From Sphingomonas immobilis (GTDB lineage: Bacteria > Pseudomonadota > Alphaproteobacteria > Sphingomonadales > Sphingomonadaceae), in contig NZ_JAUQSZ010000016.1 of the NCBI RefSeq assembly GCF_030580995.1, positions 1 through 64,000 on the forward strand: a DNA stretch of 64,000 nt, in the 5' to 3' direction. Within the stretch, counting starts at the first letter, position 1. Every line of letters starts with the position of its first letter. Made by a program: the position numbers and the translations under genes. The notes below the pieces were generated by a model, which saw only the letters and a list, made by a program, of their open reading frames with translations, did not search any database and was not told where the DNA came from. Below are positions 8,904 to 17,713 of the stretch, piece by piece.

Positions 8904-10348
8904 GGCACGTCGCCCCCCTGATCGCGCTGGCGCTTCTCGGCGGCTGCACGATGGCACCGAAATACGTGCGTTCCGCAACCCCGGTGCCCCCGGCATGGCC
9001 TGCGGGCGATGCCTATGCCAAGGCCGATACCGCGCCGCTTCCCGCGATCGGCTACCGCGACATCTTCCGCGATGCGCGGTTGCAGCGGATCGTCGAGCAG
9101 GCGCTCGTCAACAATCGCGACCTGCGCGTCGCAGCCGCCAATATCGCGGCGGCGCGCGCGGCGTACCGCATTCAGCACGCGGACCTGTTCCCCACCATCG
9201 ATGCCGCAGCCAGCGACACCTACCGCAAGAACAGCGGCGCGGGCGTCAACAACAATGGCGGCGCGGCGGGCAGCATCGCCAACACCACCAGCGTCAGCGT
9301 CGGCACGACCGCGTGGGAAATCGACCTGTTCGGCCGCATCCGATCGCTCAACGACGCCGCACTGAACCGCTATTTCGGCACCGAGGCGGGGGCCGCTGCA
9401 ACGCGCCTCACGCTGGTCGGCGACATCGCCACCGCCTGGCTCACCTACGCCTCCGACAAGAGCCTGCTCGCCATCGCCGAGCAGACCGCGGCAAACGCGA
9501 AGCAGAGCGTGACGCTGACCGGGCGGCGGCTGTCGGGCGGCATCGCGCCGCGCACCGATCTCGACCAGGCGCAGATCGTGCTGCGCACCGCCGAGTCCGA
9601 TCTCGCGCAGCAGAAGACGGCGCTCGCGCAGGACGTCAACGCGCTGCAACTGCTGGTCGGCGCGCCGGTCGATGCGGCGCTCCTCCCCGCCTCGATCGAG
9701 GAAGCGGGCAAGAGCGTCGCCGAACTGCCCGCCGGGCTCGATTCGCGCGTGCTGCTGCGCCGTCCCGACGTGCTGCAGGCCGAATACGAACTGCGCGCCA
9801 CCAATGCCGAGATCGGCGCGGCGCGCGCGGCCTTGTTCCCGACGATCTCGCTGACTGCGCTGGCGGGGTTCAGCAGCACCGCGCTGTCGAACCTCTTCAC
9901 GGGCGGCGCGTTCAACTATTCGGTCGCGCCGAGCGTGAACTATCCGATCTTCCGCGCAGGCGCGGGCCGCGCCGGGGTGCGACAATCCGAGGCGCAGCGC
10001 GATGCCGCGCTCGCGACGTACGAAAAGGCGATCCAGACGGCGTTCCGCGAGGTTTCCGACGCGCTCGCAAGGCGCGGCACGATCGCCGATCAGCTGAAGG
10101 CGCAGGCCGATCTGGTCGCCTCGTCGTCGGACAATTACAAACTCTCCGACGCGCGCTACAAGGGCGGCATCGACAGCTTCCTGCAGAGCCTGACCGCGCA
10201 GCAATCGCTCTATTCCGCCCGCCGCACGCAGGTCGCGACGCAACTCGCCGCGGAGACCAACCTGGTTACGCTCTACCGCACACTCGGCGGCGACGCCTCC
10301 CTCGACGTGGCACCGGGCGACACGCGGCCGGTGCCCACGTCCCAATAG
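8900..10348 (+). CDS. Outer-membrane efflux factor lipoprotein, NodT/OprM family
   Basis: 482 residues. The ATG overlaps the transporter stop (ATGA), so the genes are translationally coupled. The signal peptide has lipobox LLGGC with Cys16 as the lipidation site. The sequence shows the two-fold repeat of TolC-like proteins: long Ala/Gln-rich helices (residues about 60-110 and 180-230, and again about 290 and 400-440) separated by beta segments, with VSVGTTAWEIDLFGRIRS and SRVLLRRPDVLQAEYELRAT as signature segments. It forms the trimeric exit duct of the pump. An inverted repeat that could act as terminator begins 3 bases after the stop. Confidence 0.95.
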   Translation: MRHVAPLIALALLGGCTMAPKYVRSATPVPPAWPAGDAYAKADTAPLPAIGYRDIFRDARLQRIVEQALVNNRDLRVAAANIAAARAAYRIQHADLFPTIDAAASDTYRKNSGAGVNNNGGAAGSIANTTSVSVGTTAWEIDLFGRIRSLNDAALNRYFGTEAGAAATRLTLVGDIATAWLTYASDKSLLAIAEQTAANAKQSVTLTGRRLSGGIAPRTDLDQAQIVLRTAESDLAQQKTALAQDVNALQLLVGAPVDAALLPASIEEAGKSVAELPAGLDSRVLLRRPDVLQAEYELRATNAEIGAARAALFPTISLTALAGFSSTALSNLFTGGAFNYSVAPSVNYPIFRAGAGRAGVRQSEAQRDAALATYEKAIQTAFREVSDALARRGTIADQLKAQADLVASSSDNYKLSDARYKGGIDSFLQSLTAQQSLYSARRTQVATQLAAETNLVTLYRTLGGDASLDVAPGDTRPVPTSQ

Positions 10349-10351
10349 ATT

Positions 10352-10420
10352 CCGTTCGCCCTGAGCGAAGTCGAAGGACGTGTCCCGAACACGTGCTTCG
10401 ACTTCGCTCAGCACGAACGG
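10352..10420. repeat. Paired inverted repeat, family A copy 1
   Basis: An almost perfect 69-base palindrome. One arm contains CCTGAGCGAAGTCGAAG and the other CTTCGACTTCGCTCAG, and both ends read as CCGTTCG/CGAACGG. It sits between the converging efflux and phasin genes. Related elements are at 31727, 34064 and 49969. It resembles REP-type elements and may serve as a two-way terminator. Confidence 0.85.
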
Positions 10421-10429
10421 TTATTGGGA

Positions 10430-10750
10430 CTACTTCTTCGGCGGCACCACGACTTCGCGGCCGAATTGCAGGATCAGCTCGCCGATCTCGCGCGCCTGCG
10501 TCATCGATCGGCCGCCCTGTTCGCGGATGAAATCACCCTGGATCTTCATCACCTCGGACAGATCTTTAGCCTCCGCCGCCGCGCGCATCGCCGCGAAGGC
10601 CTGGCGCGTGTTGGTCTCGGCCTGGTCGAGCATCTTGAGGCCGAGCGTCGATCCGCCGTCGACGAATTTCTCGGCGGATTCGCGCGCAGTCTCGCGCATC
10701 GTTTCGGCGGCCTTGCGGGCGGGTTCGGTGAAGTCTTTGAGGTCAGCCAT
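10430..10750 (-). CDS. Phasin family protein
   Basis: 106 residues. It is wholly helical and amphipathic, with no Cys or Trp, and carries the phasin-like run AAETMRETARESAEKFVDGG, then MLDQAETNTRQAFAAMRAAA and IQGDFIREQ, ending in basic residues. Phasins coat polyhydroxyalkanoate granules; some related proteins act elsewhere. No PHA synthase is in the window. The start is supported by GCAGGAGATGTCCG just upstream, and a TTGCTG-16-TATGCT promoter-like pair lies about 60-80 bases upstream. Confidence 0.85.
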   Translation of the reverse strand: MADLKDFTEPARKAAETMRETARESAEKFVDGGSTLGLKMLDQAETNTRQAFAAMRAAAEAKDLSEVMKIQGDFIREQGGRSMTQAREIGELILQFGREVVVPPKK

Positions 10751-10833
10751 CGGACATCTCCTGCGGACGGACGCCGGCGTTCGTCGCCGGTCATCGCTGG
10801 CGCGAGCATATCACTTGGCGGCCCGACAGCAAC

Positions 10834-12099
10834 GTGAACACGCTCCCCCGCAACGTTTCTTTACCGGGCGCTAACCATGCGCGTGCGACGGTCGGGGCCA
10901 GCAACGGAAATACCGCCTTGGCCGATACGAAGATCCTGCCGCCGCCCGTCCCCGTGTCGCTCGCCGCCGCGCTGGTGTTCTATGTGCTGTTCTGGCCGAT
11001 CAACATGCAGGACATGGGCTATGATTACGTGCCCTGGCTGTCGCATATCATCGCCAAGGGGCCGCTGAACGCCTTCTCCGTGCCGTTCGCGGCCTATACG
11101 CCGCCCTATCTCTATCTGCTCGCCATCGTCAGCCCGCTGCACGACCTGTTGCCGCTGGCGACTTTGGTGAAGCTCGTCTCGCTCGCCGGAACGGTAGCGC
11201 TGGCGGCAAGCCTGTGGCGGCTGCTGACGACGCTCGAGGCGCCGCACGCCGCGCGCTGGGCCGCGCTCGTGCTGGCGCTTCCCACCACGGTCCTCAACGC
11301 CGCCCTGCTCGGCCAGAGCGATGCCTTGTGGGCCGCCCCCTGCCTGATGGCGCTCGACGCCGCGATCCGCCGCAAGCACGGCGCGATGCTGCTGTGGTGC
11401 GGCCTCGCGCTCGCCTTCAAGATGCAGGCGGTGCTGTTCGCGCCGTTCGTGGCTGCGGTGCTGATCAACCGCAAGGTCAACCCGGCGCTGTGGCTGCTCG
11501 CGCCGCTGGGATATGCGGCGGCGATGTTTCCGGCCTTCGCGCTCGGCTGGCCTGCGCGTGACCTGGCGCTGATCTATTTCCGTCAGGCGACGACCTTTCC
11601 GGGCCTGTCGCTCAACGCACCCAACATCTGGTTCGTGGTCGAGGGCGTGGCGCCGCGGATCGCCCCCACGCTCTCGGGCCTCGCCGTCGCCAGCGCGGCG
11701 GTGGCGAGCGCTCTCTACGTCGCACGCTTCTCCGCGCGGATGCCGGCGGGTGCGCGGATGCTGCCGGTCGCCTTGCTCGCGACGCTGATCACGGCAGGGC
11801 TGCTGCCGCACATGCACGAACGCTATTTCTTCCTCGCCGACCTGATCGCGCTCGGCTGGGCGATCGTCTCGCAGGAACGGCGCGCGTGGGCTGCCGCGCT
11901 GCTGATCCAGGCGGGGTCGACGCTGGCGCTCGGCAGCTACGTGTTCGGCGCGTCGTGGCTGGTGGCGATCGGCTTCCTCGCGATGGCGACCGCCACCGTG
12001 CTGGTCCTCGCACCGATCTTGAAGCCCCTCGCGGGCGACAATCCCCTCATGCTGCGCACGCTCCGCCGCGCCCCGCTGCACGAACGCCCGACGATGTGA
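10834..12099 (+). CDS. GT-C fold-like integral membrane glycosyltransferase
   Basis: 421 residues with about ten hydrophobic helices. The first is preceded by MQDMGYDYVPWLSHI, which gives the acidic residues near the first outer loop expected of dolichyl/polyprenyl-phosphate sugar-dependent GT-C enzymes. LLGQSDALWAAPCLMAL and LPHMHERYFFLADLIAL match motifs I know from GT39/GT87-like mannosyltransferases. The donor would be a polyprenyl-phosphate sugar and the acceptor a periplasmic glycan or lipid, but neither can be named. The GTG start lacks a clear Shine-Dalgarno sequence, so the first 35 residues are uncertain. Confidence 0.7.
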   Translation: MNTLPRNVSLPGANHARATVGASNGNTALADTKILPPPVPVSLAAALVFYVLFWPINMQDMGYDYVPWLSHIIAKGPLNAFSVPFAAYTPPYLYLLAIVSPLHDLLPLATLVKLVSLAGTVALAASLWRLLTTLEAPHAARWAALVLALPTTVLNAALLGQSDALWAAPCLMALDAAIRRKHGAMLLWCGLALAFKMQAVLFAPFVAAVLINRKVNPALWLLAPLGYAAAMFPAFALGWPARDLALIYFRQATTFPGLSLNAPNIWFVVEGVAPRIAPTLSGLAVASAAVASALYVARFSARMPAGARMLPVALLATLITAGLLPHMHERYFFLADLIALGWAIVSQERRAWAAALLIQAGSTLALGSYVFGASWLVAIGFLAMATATVLVLAPILKPLAGDNPLMLRTLRRAPLHERPTM

Positions 12100-12133
12100 T
12101 AGCCCTGCTCCCCTTCGAGTCGGGGGATTTGGC

Positions 12134-12622
12134 ATGGCGATCTTTTCAGGCAACGGCCGCGAGGCGGCGAACGGCACGGGCGCAGTGACGCCGGTGCCCG
12201 AACCCGCCTATCAGCCGCCCGCCCCCGCGACCAAGCGCAGCGCCTTCTCCGTGCTCGGCCCCGACATCGTCATCACCGGCAGCATCTCCGCGACCGCCGA
12301 CCTGCATGTCGACGGCCGGATCGAGGGCGACGTCGATTGCGCCTGCCTCGTCCAGGGTCCGCAGAGCAGCATCAAGGGTGCGATCAAGGCGGAGAAGGCG
12401 CGGCTCGCCGGCCGGATCGAAGGATCGGTGCGCGCACGCCACCTGACGATCGAACGCGCCGCGCGGATCGACGGCGACGTCGAATATGAAGCGATCGCGA
12501 TCGAGACCGGCGCATCGATCAACGGCCGGCTCAAGCATCTCGCGCAGGAAGTCATCCCGGGGCCGTCGCCCAAGCCGCTGGTGCTTTCGACGGTCGCGCC
12601 CGAGGACGACGTCGCGGCTTAG
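12134..12622 (+). CDS. Bactofilin (polymer-forming cytoskeletal protein)
   Basis: 162 residues. A Pro-rich unstructured N-terminus (about 35 residues) leads to a bactofilin core: SVLGPDIVITGSISATADLH, then VDGRIEGDVDC, GAIKAEKARLAGRIEGSV and RIDGDVEYEAIAIETG. This short repeating pattern of hydrophobic and Gly residues forms the right-handed beta-helix of the family. Bactofilins assemble without nucleotide into membrane-associated filaments that recruit cell-wall enzymes. The stop codon overlaps the stop of the opposing MAPEG gene by 4 bases. Confidence 0.92.
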   Translation: MAIFSGNGREAANGTGAVTPVPEPAYQPPAPATKRSAFSVLGPDIVITGSISATADLHVDGRIEGDVDCACLVQGPQSSIKGAIKAEKARLAGRIEGSVRARHLTIERAARIDGDVEYEAIAIETGASINGRLKHLAQEVIPGPSPKPLVLSTVAPEDDVAA

Positions 12623-13068
12623 CCGCCGGCGGCGGAGATCACCGCCTGCGCGTGGAGCATGTCCACGAAGAAGACGATCCACATCGCCATCAGCACGAGC
12701 GCCGACAGCGCATAGGCCGCCGCGCGCCACGTCACCACCTTCGGGCCGATGTGGATGAAGCTGTGGATAATTCTGAGGATGACATACACCCAGGCCAGCA
12801 CGATCTGCAGGTGATCGGCCTGCCGCGTGATCAGCAGCAGCGGCACCAGCGCGAAATACAGCAACGGCATCTCGAACAGGTTGCGGTAGTTGTTCGCCGG
12901 CATTTCGACCGGCTCGAAATAGCGCATCGCCGCCTCGGTCGTCGCGAAATCACTGTCGCGCGGCGGGTTGGCGCGGGTGTGGCGCCCGCGCTGATAGAAC
13001 ATCACCACGAACACCACGAAGATCAGCGCGACCAGCGCGAAAGTCGGCCACAGGATTCCGATCGGCAT
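12619..13068 (-). CDS. MAPEG family membrane protein
   Basis: 149 residues with four hydrophobic helices. The MAPEG signature is visible as NNYRNLFEMPLLYFALVPLL followed by LAWVYVILRIIHSFIH. Family members are small membrane enzymes with glutathione-dependent transferase or peroxidase activity in eukaryotes; bacterial homologues are mostly uncharacterised. It is the last gene of the run of minus-strand genes that begins at 19021, with its ATG 18 bases after the previous stop and a good Shine-Dalgarno sequence (GGGGGAGAGAG). Confidence 0.88.
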   Translation of the reverse strand: MPIGILWPTFALVALIFVVFVVMFYQRGRHTRANPPRDSDFATTEAAMRYFEPVEMPANNYRNLFEMPLLYFALVPLLLITRQADHLQIVLAWVYVILRIIHSFIHIGPKVVTWRAAAYALSALVLMAMWIVFFVDMLHAQAVISAAGG

Positions 13069-13086
13069 CGTCTCTCTCCCCCGTTG

Positions 13087-14517
13087 TTATTGCGGCGCGG
13101 GTGCGCCGTCATTCCAGTCGAGCATCGCGGCATAGCCCGGCGGCGGCGACGGCAGGCTGCGGCGCGCCATCGTGCCCGGCACGATCACCGCCGCGAGCAG
13201 GGCGATGCCGACGTAGAGCGTCCGCCGCTTCGGCATCGCCTCCGCCGCCAGCAGGATCGCGGCGAGCAGCGACGCGATCATCGGCCAGAGGTGATAGCGC
13301 AGGTCCGACGCGATGCTCACCACCGCGAAGCTCGCCTCCAGCGCCAGCGCCGACACCGCGAGCACCACCGCCAGATCGCCGAGCGGCGTGCGCCTGCGCC
13401 CCTGCGCCGCCGCCAGCACAATGCCCGCGACGACGATCCACACGATCGGCCAGCCGAGCGCCGTCTCCGCCATCCAGCCGCCCGCCGCCGCGAGGGTGCG
13501 CGCGACCGGCGCGGGCGAGGCGAGCCCGGCATTGTTGGGCTCCGATCCCGCCGGAGGTGCTGCCGAGGTCCAGCCCGCCGGCACGATCCACCGCAAGGTC
13601 GCATTGAGATGCGCGAGCCGGTGCCGCGCATAGGCGACGGGGTGCAGCAGGATCGCATCGATCCAGGCGCGGTGAAGCGCGCCGGAACGGTCGCCCTCGT
13701 ACCGCGCGGCGATCACGCCGCAGCGCGACGGGCTGCCGAGCGGATCCCAGAAGAACGGCTGATAGCACCGCTTCTCCGCGATCAGCGCGCGATCCTCGGG
13801 CGTCAGCACCGCGCCGCCGAAATGGGCGATGCCCGCAAGATCGAACAGCGGCAGCGTATGCGTCACCCCCGTCACCTGCGCAGCCAGCAGGCGGTGGTTG
13901 ATCGCGGGCGACACCGCCAGCACCGCGGCCACGCCCACGCCGATCGCGAAAGCGCGCCCCCACCACCGGCCCCACCAGCCGTCCCGTCCCGGCAGCAGCA
14001 GCACGCCGAGCGGCACGACCGCGAACACCGCGTTGGTCCGCACCAGCATCGCATAGGCCAGCAGCACCGCCGCCCCCACCCCTGCCGCGACCGGCACGCG
14101 CTGGCCCGGCAAGCGGCACCACGCCACCAGCCCCACCGCGCTCAGCATCGCGCCGAGCATCTGCGTGTCCTTCAGCACCGCGATCTGCCACGCGGCGAAC
14201 AGCGGCAGCGCACCCGCGACGATCACCGCCGCCGCCGCGCGCGGCCGCCCGGCGCGCGCCAGCCCGCCCGCGATCAGCCCGAACCCGGCCCAATATGTCA
14301 CAACCTGCAGCACCAGCAGTGGCGCGGCGCCCCCGCCCAGCGGCAGCAACAGCGACCACAGCCGGGCCATCACCGGCGGATGCCAGTCGTCGTACACGCC
14401 GCTCAGCGCCTGCGTGTACTGGACGACCGTGTCGTACATCGACACGCCCGGCCAGCCGAGCCAGAGCAGCCCCGCGCACAGCAATGCCGCCGCCAGCAGC
14501 GGCAGCCGCCCGATCAT
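13087..14517 (-). CDS. Polytopic membrane protein, GT-C-like
   Basis: 476 residues from ATG 14517, chosen because it overlaps the stop of the previous gene as ATGA; a GTG two codons earlier is possible. There are about ten membrane helices. Near the first outer loop is WPGVSMYDTVVQYTQALSG followed by DDWHPPVMARLW, an acidic/aromatic pattern like the first catalytic loop of GT-C glycosyltransferases. A later LKDTQML and SDLRYHLWPMIASLLAA also fit that fold. I cannot name a substrate. It probably works on lipid-linked sugars, by analogy only. Confidence 0.6.
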   Translation of the reverse strand: MIGRLPLLAAALLCAGLLWLGWPGVSMYDTVVQYTQALSGVYDDWHPPVMARLWSLLLPLGGGAAPLLVLQVVTYWAGFGLIAGGLARAGRPRAAAAVIVAGALPLFAAWQIAVLKDTQMLGAMLSAVGLVAWCRLPGQRVPVAAGVGAAVLLAYAMLVRTNAVFAVVPLGVLLLPGRDGWWGRWWGRAFAIGVGVAAVLAVSPAINHRLLAAQVTGVTHTLPLFDLAGIAHFGGAVLTPEDRALIAEKRCYQPFFWDPLGSPSRCGVIAARYEGDRSGALHRAWIDAILLHPVAYARHRLAHLNATLRWIVPAGWTSAAPPAGSEPNNAGLASPAPVARTLAAAGGWMAETALGWPIVWIVVAGIVLAAAQGRRRTPLGDLAVVLAVSALALEASFAVVSIASDLRYHLWPMIASLLAAILLAAEAMPKRRTLYVGIALLAAVIVPGTMARRSLPSPPPGYAAMLDWNDGAPAPQ

Positions 14518-15662
14518 TTGCACGAAAGCGGCAGGAAATCCGCGCGCGGCACGCCGCCGACGGTGAACAATCGCTCAGCCGGGAACTTCACCGTCATGCC
14601 GCTCGCCGGCAGCGTGAAATCATAGACCGCGCCGCGCAGCCCCGCCATGCGCGTGCCGCAGACGCGCTTGCCGAGCGCGGCGAAGCCGATCGCCATCCCC
14701 TCGCCCATGCTGCCGGTCCAGCGGCCGACGCGCACCGTCACCGGCCCCGCATGATATTTGCCCGCGCGCGGCAGCACCTGTTCGGCCCATTGCCGCGCGA
14801 TCCCCGTCTCGCGTTCCTCGCTCGGCAGATTGTGGACCTGATAGGGGCTGGCCTTGGTGACGAACCAGCCCATCACCGCACGCGCCACGCTCGTGTTGCC
14901 GCCGCTCGGCGTGTCGGTGAGGTCGATCGTCACCGGCGCGTTGGCCGGGATCGCCGCCATCGCCGCATCGAACGCCGCGATCGTCGCGGCATCGCCGAGG
15001 CTGTTGTTGATGCGGATCGTCGTGCCGTCGGTGGTCAGCGTCGGCTGATCGACATGGTCGTCGTAGAGGCTCGGCAGCGTGAGCGTCTTTGCTCCGCCAG
15101 TGCCCGAAAGCGTCAGCACGCGCGGCTGGTGCCGCCGCCCTGCCGCCAGCACGCGCGCGCCATAAGGTCCGCGCTCGCCCGCCGCGTCGAGCCCGATCCG
15201 CCCCCAGAAACCGGTAAGCGCCTGGTCGATCGGCACGCCGCCCACCGCCACCAGCTTCTCGCCGACCGTGACGCCCGCCTTCGCCGCCGGGCTGTCGGGC
15301 CGCACCGCGTCGATCACATAGCCGCCCGCCCCGCGCACGATCCAGAGATCGGCATAGGTCGGCACCAGCGCATAATCGTCCTTGAACGAGCTGCCGGTGA
15401 TGGCGTGATGATCGGCCAGCGCGGTGATCGCATCCTCGGCGTAGCGCAGCAGGCTGTCGCGGTCATGGACCGCATCACGCTCCGCCGCGAGCTGCGGAGA
15501 GGCCGGTGCCTTCCCGTCGGGGAAACGGTCGAGATAGGCGTAATTGTCGGCGATGAGCGTATCGAGCGCCTTGGCGTCGCTCGCATAGCCCGCCGGGGAC
15601 GGCTCCGCCGCGCCGAGCAAGCCCGGCGCGGCCAGTAGAATGAGAGTCCCCCAACCCCGCAT
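14514..15662 (-). CDS. Secreted S41-family (C-terminal processing) peptidase-like protein
   Basis: 382 residues from ATG 15662, with a GTG one codon earlier as an alternative. A signal peptide (LILLAAPGLLGAA) is followed by a helical N-domain, a PDZ-like segment (YVIDAVRPDSPAAKAGVTVG, KLVAVGGVPI) and the S41 core. In the core VTIDLTDTPSGGNTSVARA and VTVRVGRWTGSMGEGMAIGF stand where the catalytic Ser motif lies in tail-specific proteases; Ser in TGSMGEG is the likely nucleophile. The expected basic partner is not obvious, so activity is uncertain. It lies 14 bases after lpd and is coupled to the next membrane protein gene. Confidence 0.75.
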   Translation of the reverse strand: MRGWGTLILLAAPGLLGAAEPSPAGYASDAKALDTLIADNYAYLDRFPDGKAPASPQLAAERDAVHDRDSLLRYAEDAITALADHHAITGSSFKDDYALVPTYADLWIVRGAGGYVIDAVRPDSPAAKAGVTVGEKLVAVGGVPIDQALTGFWGRIGLDAAGERGPYGARVLAAGRRHQPRVLTLSGTGGAKTLTLPSLYDDHVDQPTLTTDGTTIRINNSLGDAATIAAFDAAMAAIPANAPVTIDLTDTPSGGNTSVARAVMGWFVTKASPYQVHNLPSEERETGIARQWAEQVLPRAGKYHAGPVTVRVGRWTGSMGEGMAIGFAALGKRVCGTRMAGLRGAVYDFTLPASGMTVKFPAERLFTVGGVPRADFLPLSCK

Positions 15663-15676
15663 CACGCATCCCCGTA

Positions 15677-17071
15677 TCAGATATGCAGCGCCCGCCCGTA
15701 TGCGCCCAGCACGCTCTCGTGCATCATTTCGCTGAGGGTCGGGTGCGCGAACACCGTCTCCATCAGCTCGGCCTCGGTCGTTTCGAGCTGACGCGCGATG
15801 ACATAGCCCTGGATCAGCTCGGTCACTTCCGCGCCGACCATGTGCGCGCCGAGCAGCTCGCCGGTCTTGGCGTCGAACACCGTCTTGACGAAGCCCTCCG
15901 CCTCGCCGAGCGCGATCGCCTTGCCGTTGCCGATGAAGGGGAATTTGCCGACCTTAACCTCATGGCCCGCCTCCTTGGCCTTGGCCTCGGTCAGGCCGAC
16001 GCTCGCCACCTGCGGACGCGAATAGGTGCAGCCGGGGATGTTCCACGTCTCGAAGGCGTGCGGCTTCTCGCCCGCGATCGCCTCGACGCAGACGACGCCC
16101 TCGTGGCTCGCCTTGTGCGCCAGCCAGGGCGGCCCGGTCACGTCGCCGATCGCGTAGAGCCCCTCGACGTTGGTGCGGGCATAGCCATCGACCTTGATAT
16201 GCCCGCGGTCGGTGGCGACGCCGAGCGCCTCCAGCCCGATATTCTCGATATTGGGCACGATGCCGATCGCGACGATGGCGTGGCTGAACGTCTCGGTCGT
16301 GACCTTGCCGTCCTTGCCTTTCAGCTTCGCGGTTACGCCCTTGCCGTCGGTGTCGAGCGCCTCCAGCCCGGTGCCCGTCAGCAGCGTGATGCCCTGCTTG
16401 GTCAGCGCCTTGTCCATGAAGGCGCTGACCTCCTCGTCCTCGACCGGCAGGATGCGCGGCAGCATCTCGACGATCGTCACGTCGGCGCCCATGTCATTGT
16501 AGAAGCTGGCGAACTCGACGCCGATCGCGCCCGATCCGATGACGAGCAGCTTGGTCGGCATCTCCTCGGGCACCATCGCGTGGCGATAGGTCCAGATGCG
16601 CTTGCCGTCGGCCTTGGCGAAGGGCAGGTCGCGCGCGCGCGCGCCGGTCGCGACGATGATGTGCTTCGCCTCCAGCTCGGTCGTCTTGTCGCCCTGCTTG
16701 ACGCTCAGTCTGCCTTTGGCCGTGAGCGTGCCGGTGCCTTCGTAGACCGCGACCTTGTTCTTCTTCATCAGCCCTTTGACGCCCATGTTGAGCTGGCCCG
16801 CGACCTTGCGGCTGCGCTCGACGATCTTCGTCAGGTCGAAACCGGGCTTCTCTACGGTCAGGCCGTAGTCGGCGGCGTGGGTGATGTAGTGATAGACCTC
16901 CGACGTGCGCAGCAGCGCCTTGGTCGGGATGCAGCCCCAGTTGAGGCAGATGCCGCCGAGCCGCTCGCGCTCGACGATCGCGGTCTTGAGGCCGAGCTGC
17001 GCGGCGCGAATCGCCGCGACATAGCCGCCCGGACCGGACCCGAGGATGACGAGGTCGAATGTGTCAGGCAC
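15677..17071 (-). CDS. lpdA: Dihydrolipoyl dehydrogenase (E3)
   Basis: 464 residues from GTG 17071, which has GAAGGAA just upstream; the frame stays open further up but shows no family sequence there. FAD-binding GSGPGG is at residues 11-16, the redox-active disulfide is Cys42/Cys47 in GGICLNWGCIPTKALL, the NAD site is LVIGSGAIGVEFASF, and the catalytic His motif is AHPTLSE near the C-terminus. It reoxidises the dihydrolipoyl arm of 2-oxoacid dehydrogenase complexes. The E2 gene of pyruvate dehydrogenase is three genes upstream in the same operon, so this E3 probably serves that complex. It overlaps the thioesterase gene by 8 bases. Confidence 0.96.
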   Translation of the reverse strand: MPDTFDLVILGSGPGGYVAAIRAAQLGLKTAIVERERLGGICLNWGCIPTKALLRTSEVYHYITHAADYGLTVEKPGFDLTKIVERSRKVAGQLNMGVKGLMKKNKVAVYEGTGTLTAKGRLSVKQGDKTTELEAKHIIVATGARARDLPFAKADGKRIWTYRHAMVPEEMPTKLLVIGSGAIGVEFASFYNDMGADVTIVEMLPRILPVEDEEVSAFMDKALTKQGITLLTGTGLEALDTDGKGVTAKLKGKDGKVTTETFSHAIVAIGIVPNIENIGLEALGVATDRGHIKVDGYARTNVEGLYAIGDVTGPPWLAHKASHEGVVCVEAIAGEKPHAFETWNIPGCTYSRPQVASVGLTEAKAKEAGHEVKVGKFPFIGNGKAIALGEAEGFVKTVFDAKTGELLGAHMVGAEVTELIQGYVIARQLETTEAELMETVFAHPTLSEMMHESVLGAYGRALHI

Positions 17072-17492
17072 TGGCGGTTCCTTCGATCTGCAGCGTAGCG
17101 TTGGTGATGGCCCGGGGGCGGCCATCTTCCCCCATCGCGACGAGTGTGAAACGCCCCTGCGCGGCGCGCTCGGTGCCTTCGCCGTGGCGGTCGCGGCGCC
17201 ACACGGCGACGGCGACCGTCATCGAACTGCGGCCGGTGGCGACGATATCGGCGTGAAAGCTCACCTCGTCGCCGATGCGCACGGGGGCTGTGAAGCTGAA
17301 GGCGTCGGCCGCGACGACGGGCGCCTGCGCGCCGCTGTGCCGCGAGGCGACCGATCCGGCGGCGAGCGCCATCTGCCCCATCAGCCAGCCGACGAAGATA
17401 TTGCCGTACGGGTTCGCGTCCGCCGCCATCGCGGTCGCGCGGATCGCCGGTGCGGTTTCGGGGGCCAAGATCTCAGACCTTTCAGCCATCAT
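17064..17492 (-). CDS. Acyl-CoA thioesterase, YciA-like hotdog fold
   Basis: 142 residues from ATG 17492; a second ATG follows directly. MAADANPYGNIFVGWLMGQMALAAG matches the DxNxxGxxFxGW helix of YciA/BfiT-type hotdog thioesterases, with catalytic Asp and Asn in this segment. VRIGDEVSFHADIVATGRSS and a closing TLVAMGEDGRP complete the fold. These enzymes hydrolyse acyl-CoAs in the cytoplasm. Its place between E2 and E3 of pyruvate dehydrogenase hints at control of the acetyl-CoA or acyl-CoA pool, which is inference. It overlaps genes on both sides. Confidence 0.85.
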   Translation of the reverse strand: MMAERSEILAPETAPAIRATAMAADANPYGNIFVGWLMGQMALAAGSVASRHSGAQAPVVAADAFSFTAPVRIGDEVSFHADIVATGRSSMTVAVAVWRRDRHGEGTERAAQGRFTLVAMGEDGRPRAITNATLQIEGTASA

Positions 17493-17706
17493 TGTGAATC
17501 GTCTGCACGCGACCGGCGCGATCGGCACGCCAGGCGCGACGGATCGGCCCGATCTGCAACAATACCTCGATCGCCATCGCGGCGAAGGCGATCGGCCATA
17601 CCGTCCGGCTGATGCCGCCCACCGCCCAGGTCGCGGCGCAGGCGATCACCACCGCGACGCTGAGCCCGAGGGCAAGGAACAGCACTTCGACGATCGTGCG
17701 GCGCAC
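17482..17706 (-). CDS. Small two-helix membrane protein
   Basis: 74 residues from GTG 17706, 7 bases after the E2 stop. Two hydrophobic helices (VLFLALGLSVAVVIACAATW and VWPIAFAAMAIEVLLQIGPI) flank a short turn; the C-terminus is basic and probably cytoplasmic. I do not recognise a family. Its tight fit, overlapping the thioesterase gene by 11 bases, argues that it is real and expressed with the pyruvate dehydrogenase genes. Confidence 0.6.
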   Translation of the reverse strand: MRRTIVEVLFLALGLSVAVVIACAATWAVGGISRTVWPIAFAAMAIEVLLQIGPIRRAWRADRAGRVQTIHNDG

Positions 17707-17713
17707 GCCGGCC

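Noticed and set aside
5589..8996. Open frame of 1135 codons on the minus strand
   Set aside because: It is antisense to the RND transporter, is dominated by Arg, Ala, Asp and His and has no family motif; it is a by-product of high GC codon bias.
10861..12177. 438-codon minus-strand frame opposite the GT-C-like gene
   Set aside because: Arg/Gln/His-rich shadow; the plus-strand frame gives clean membrane helices.
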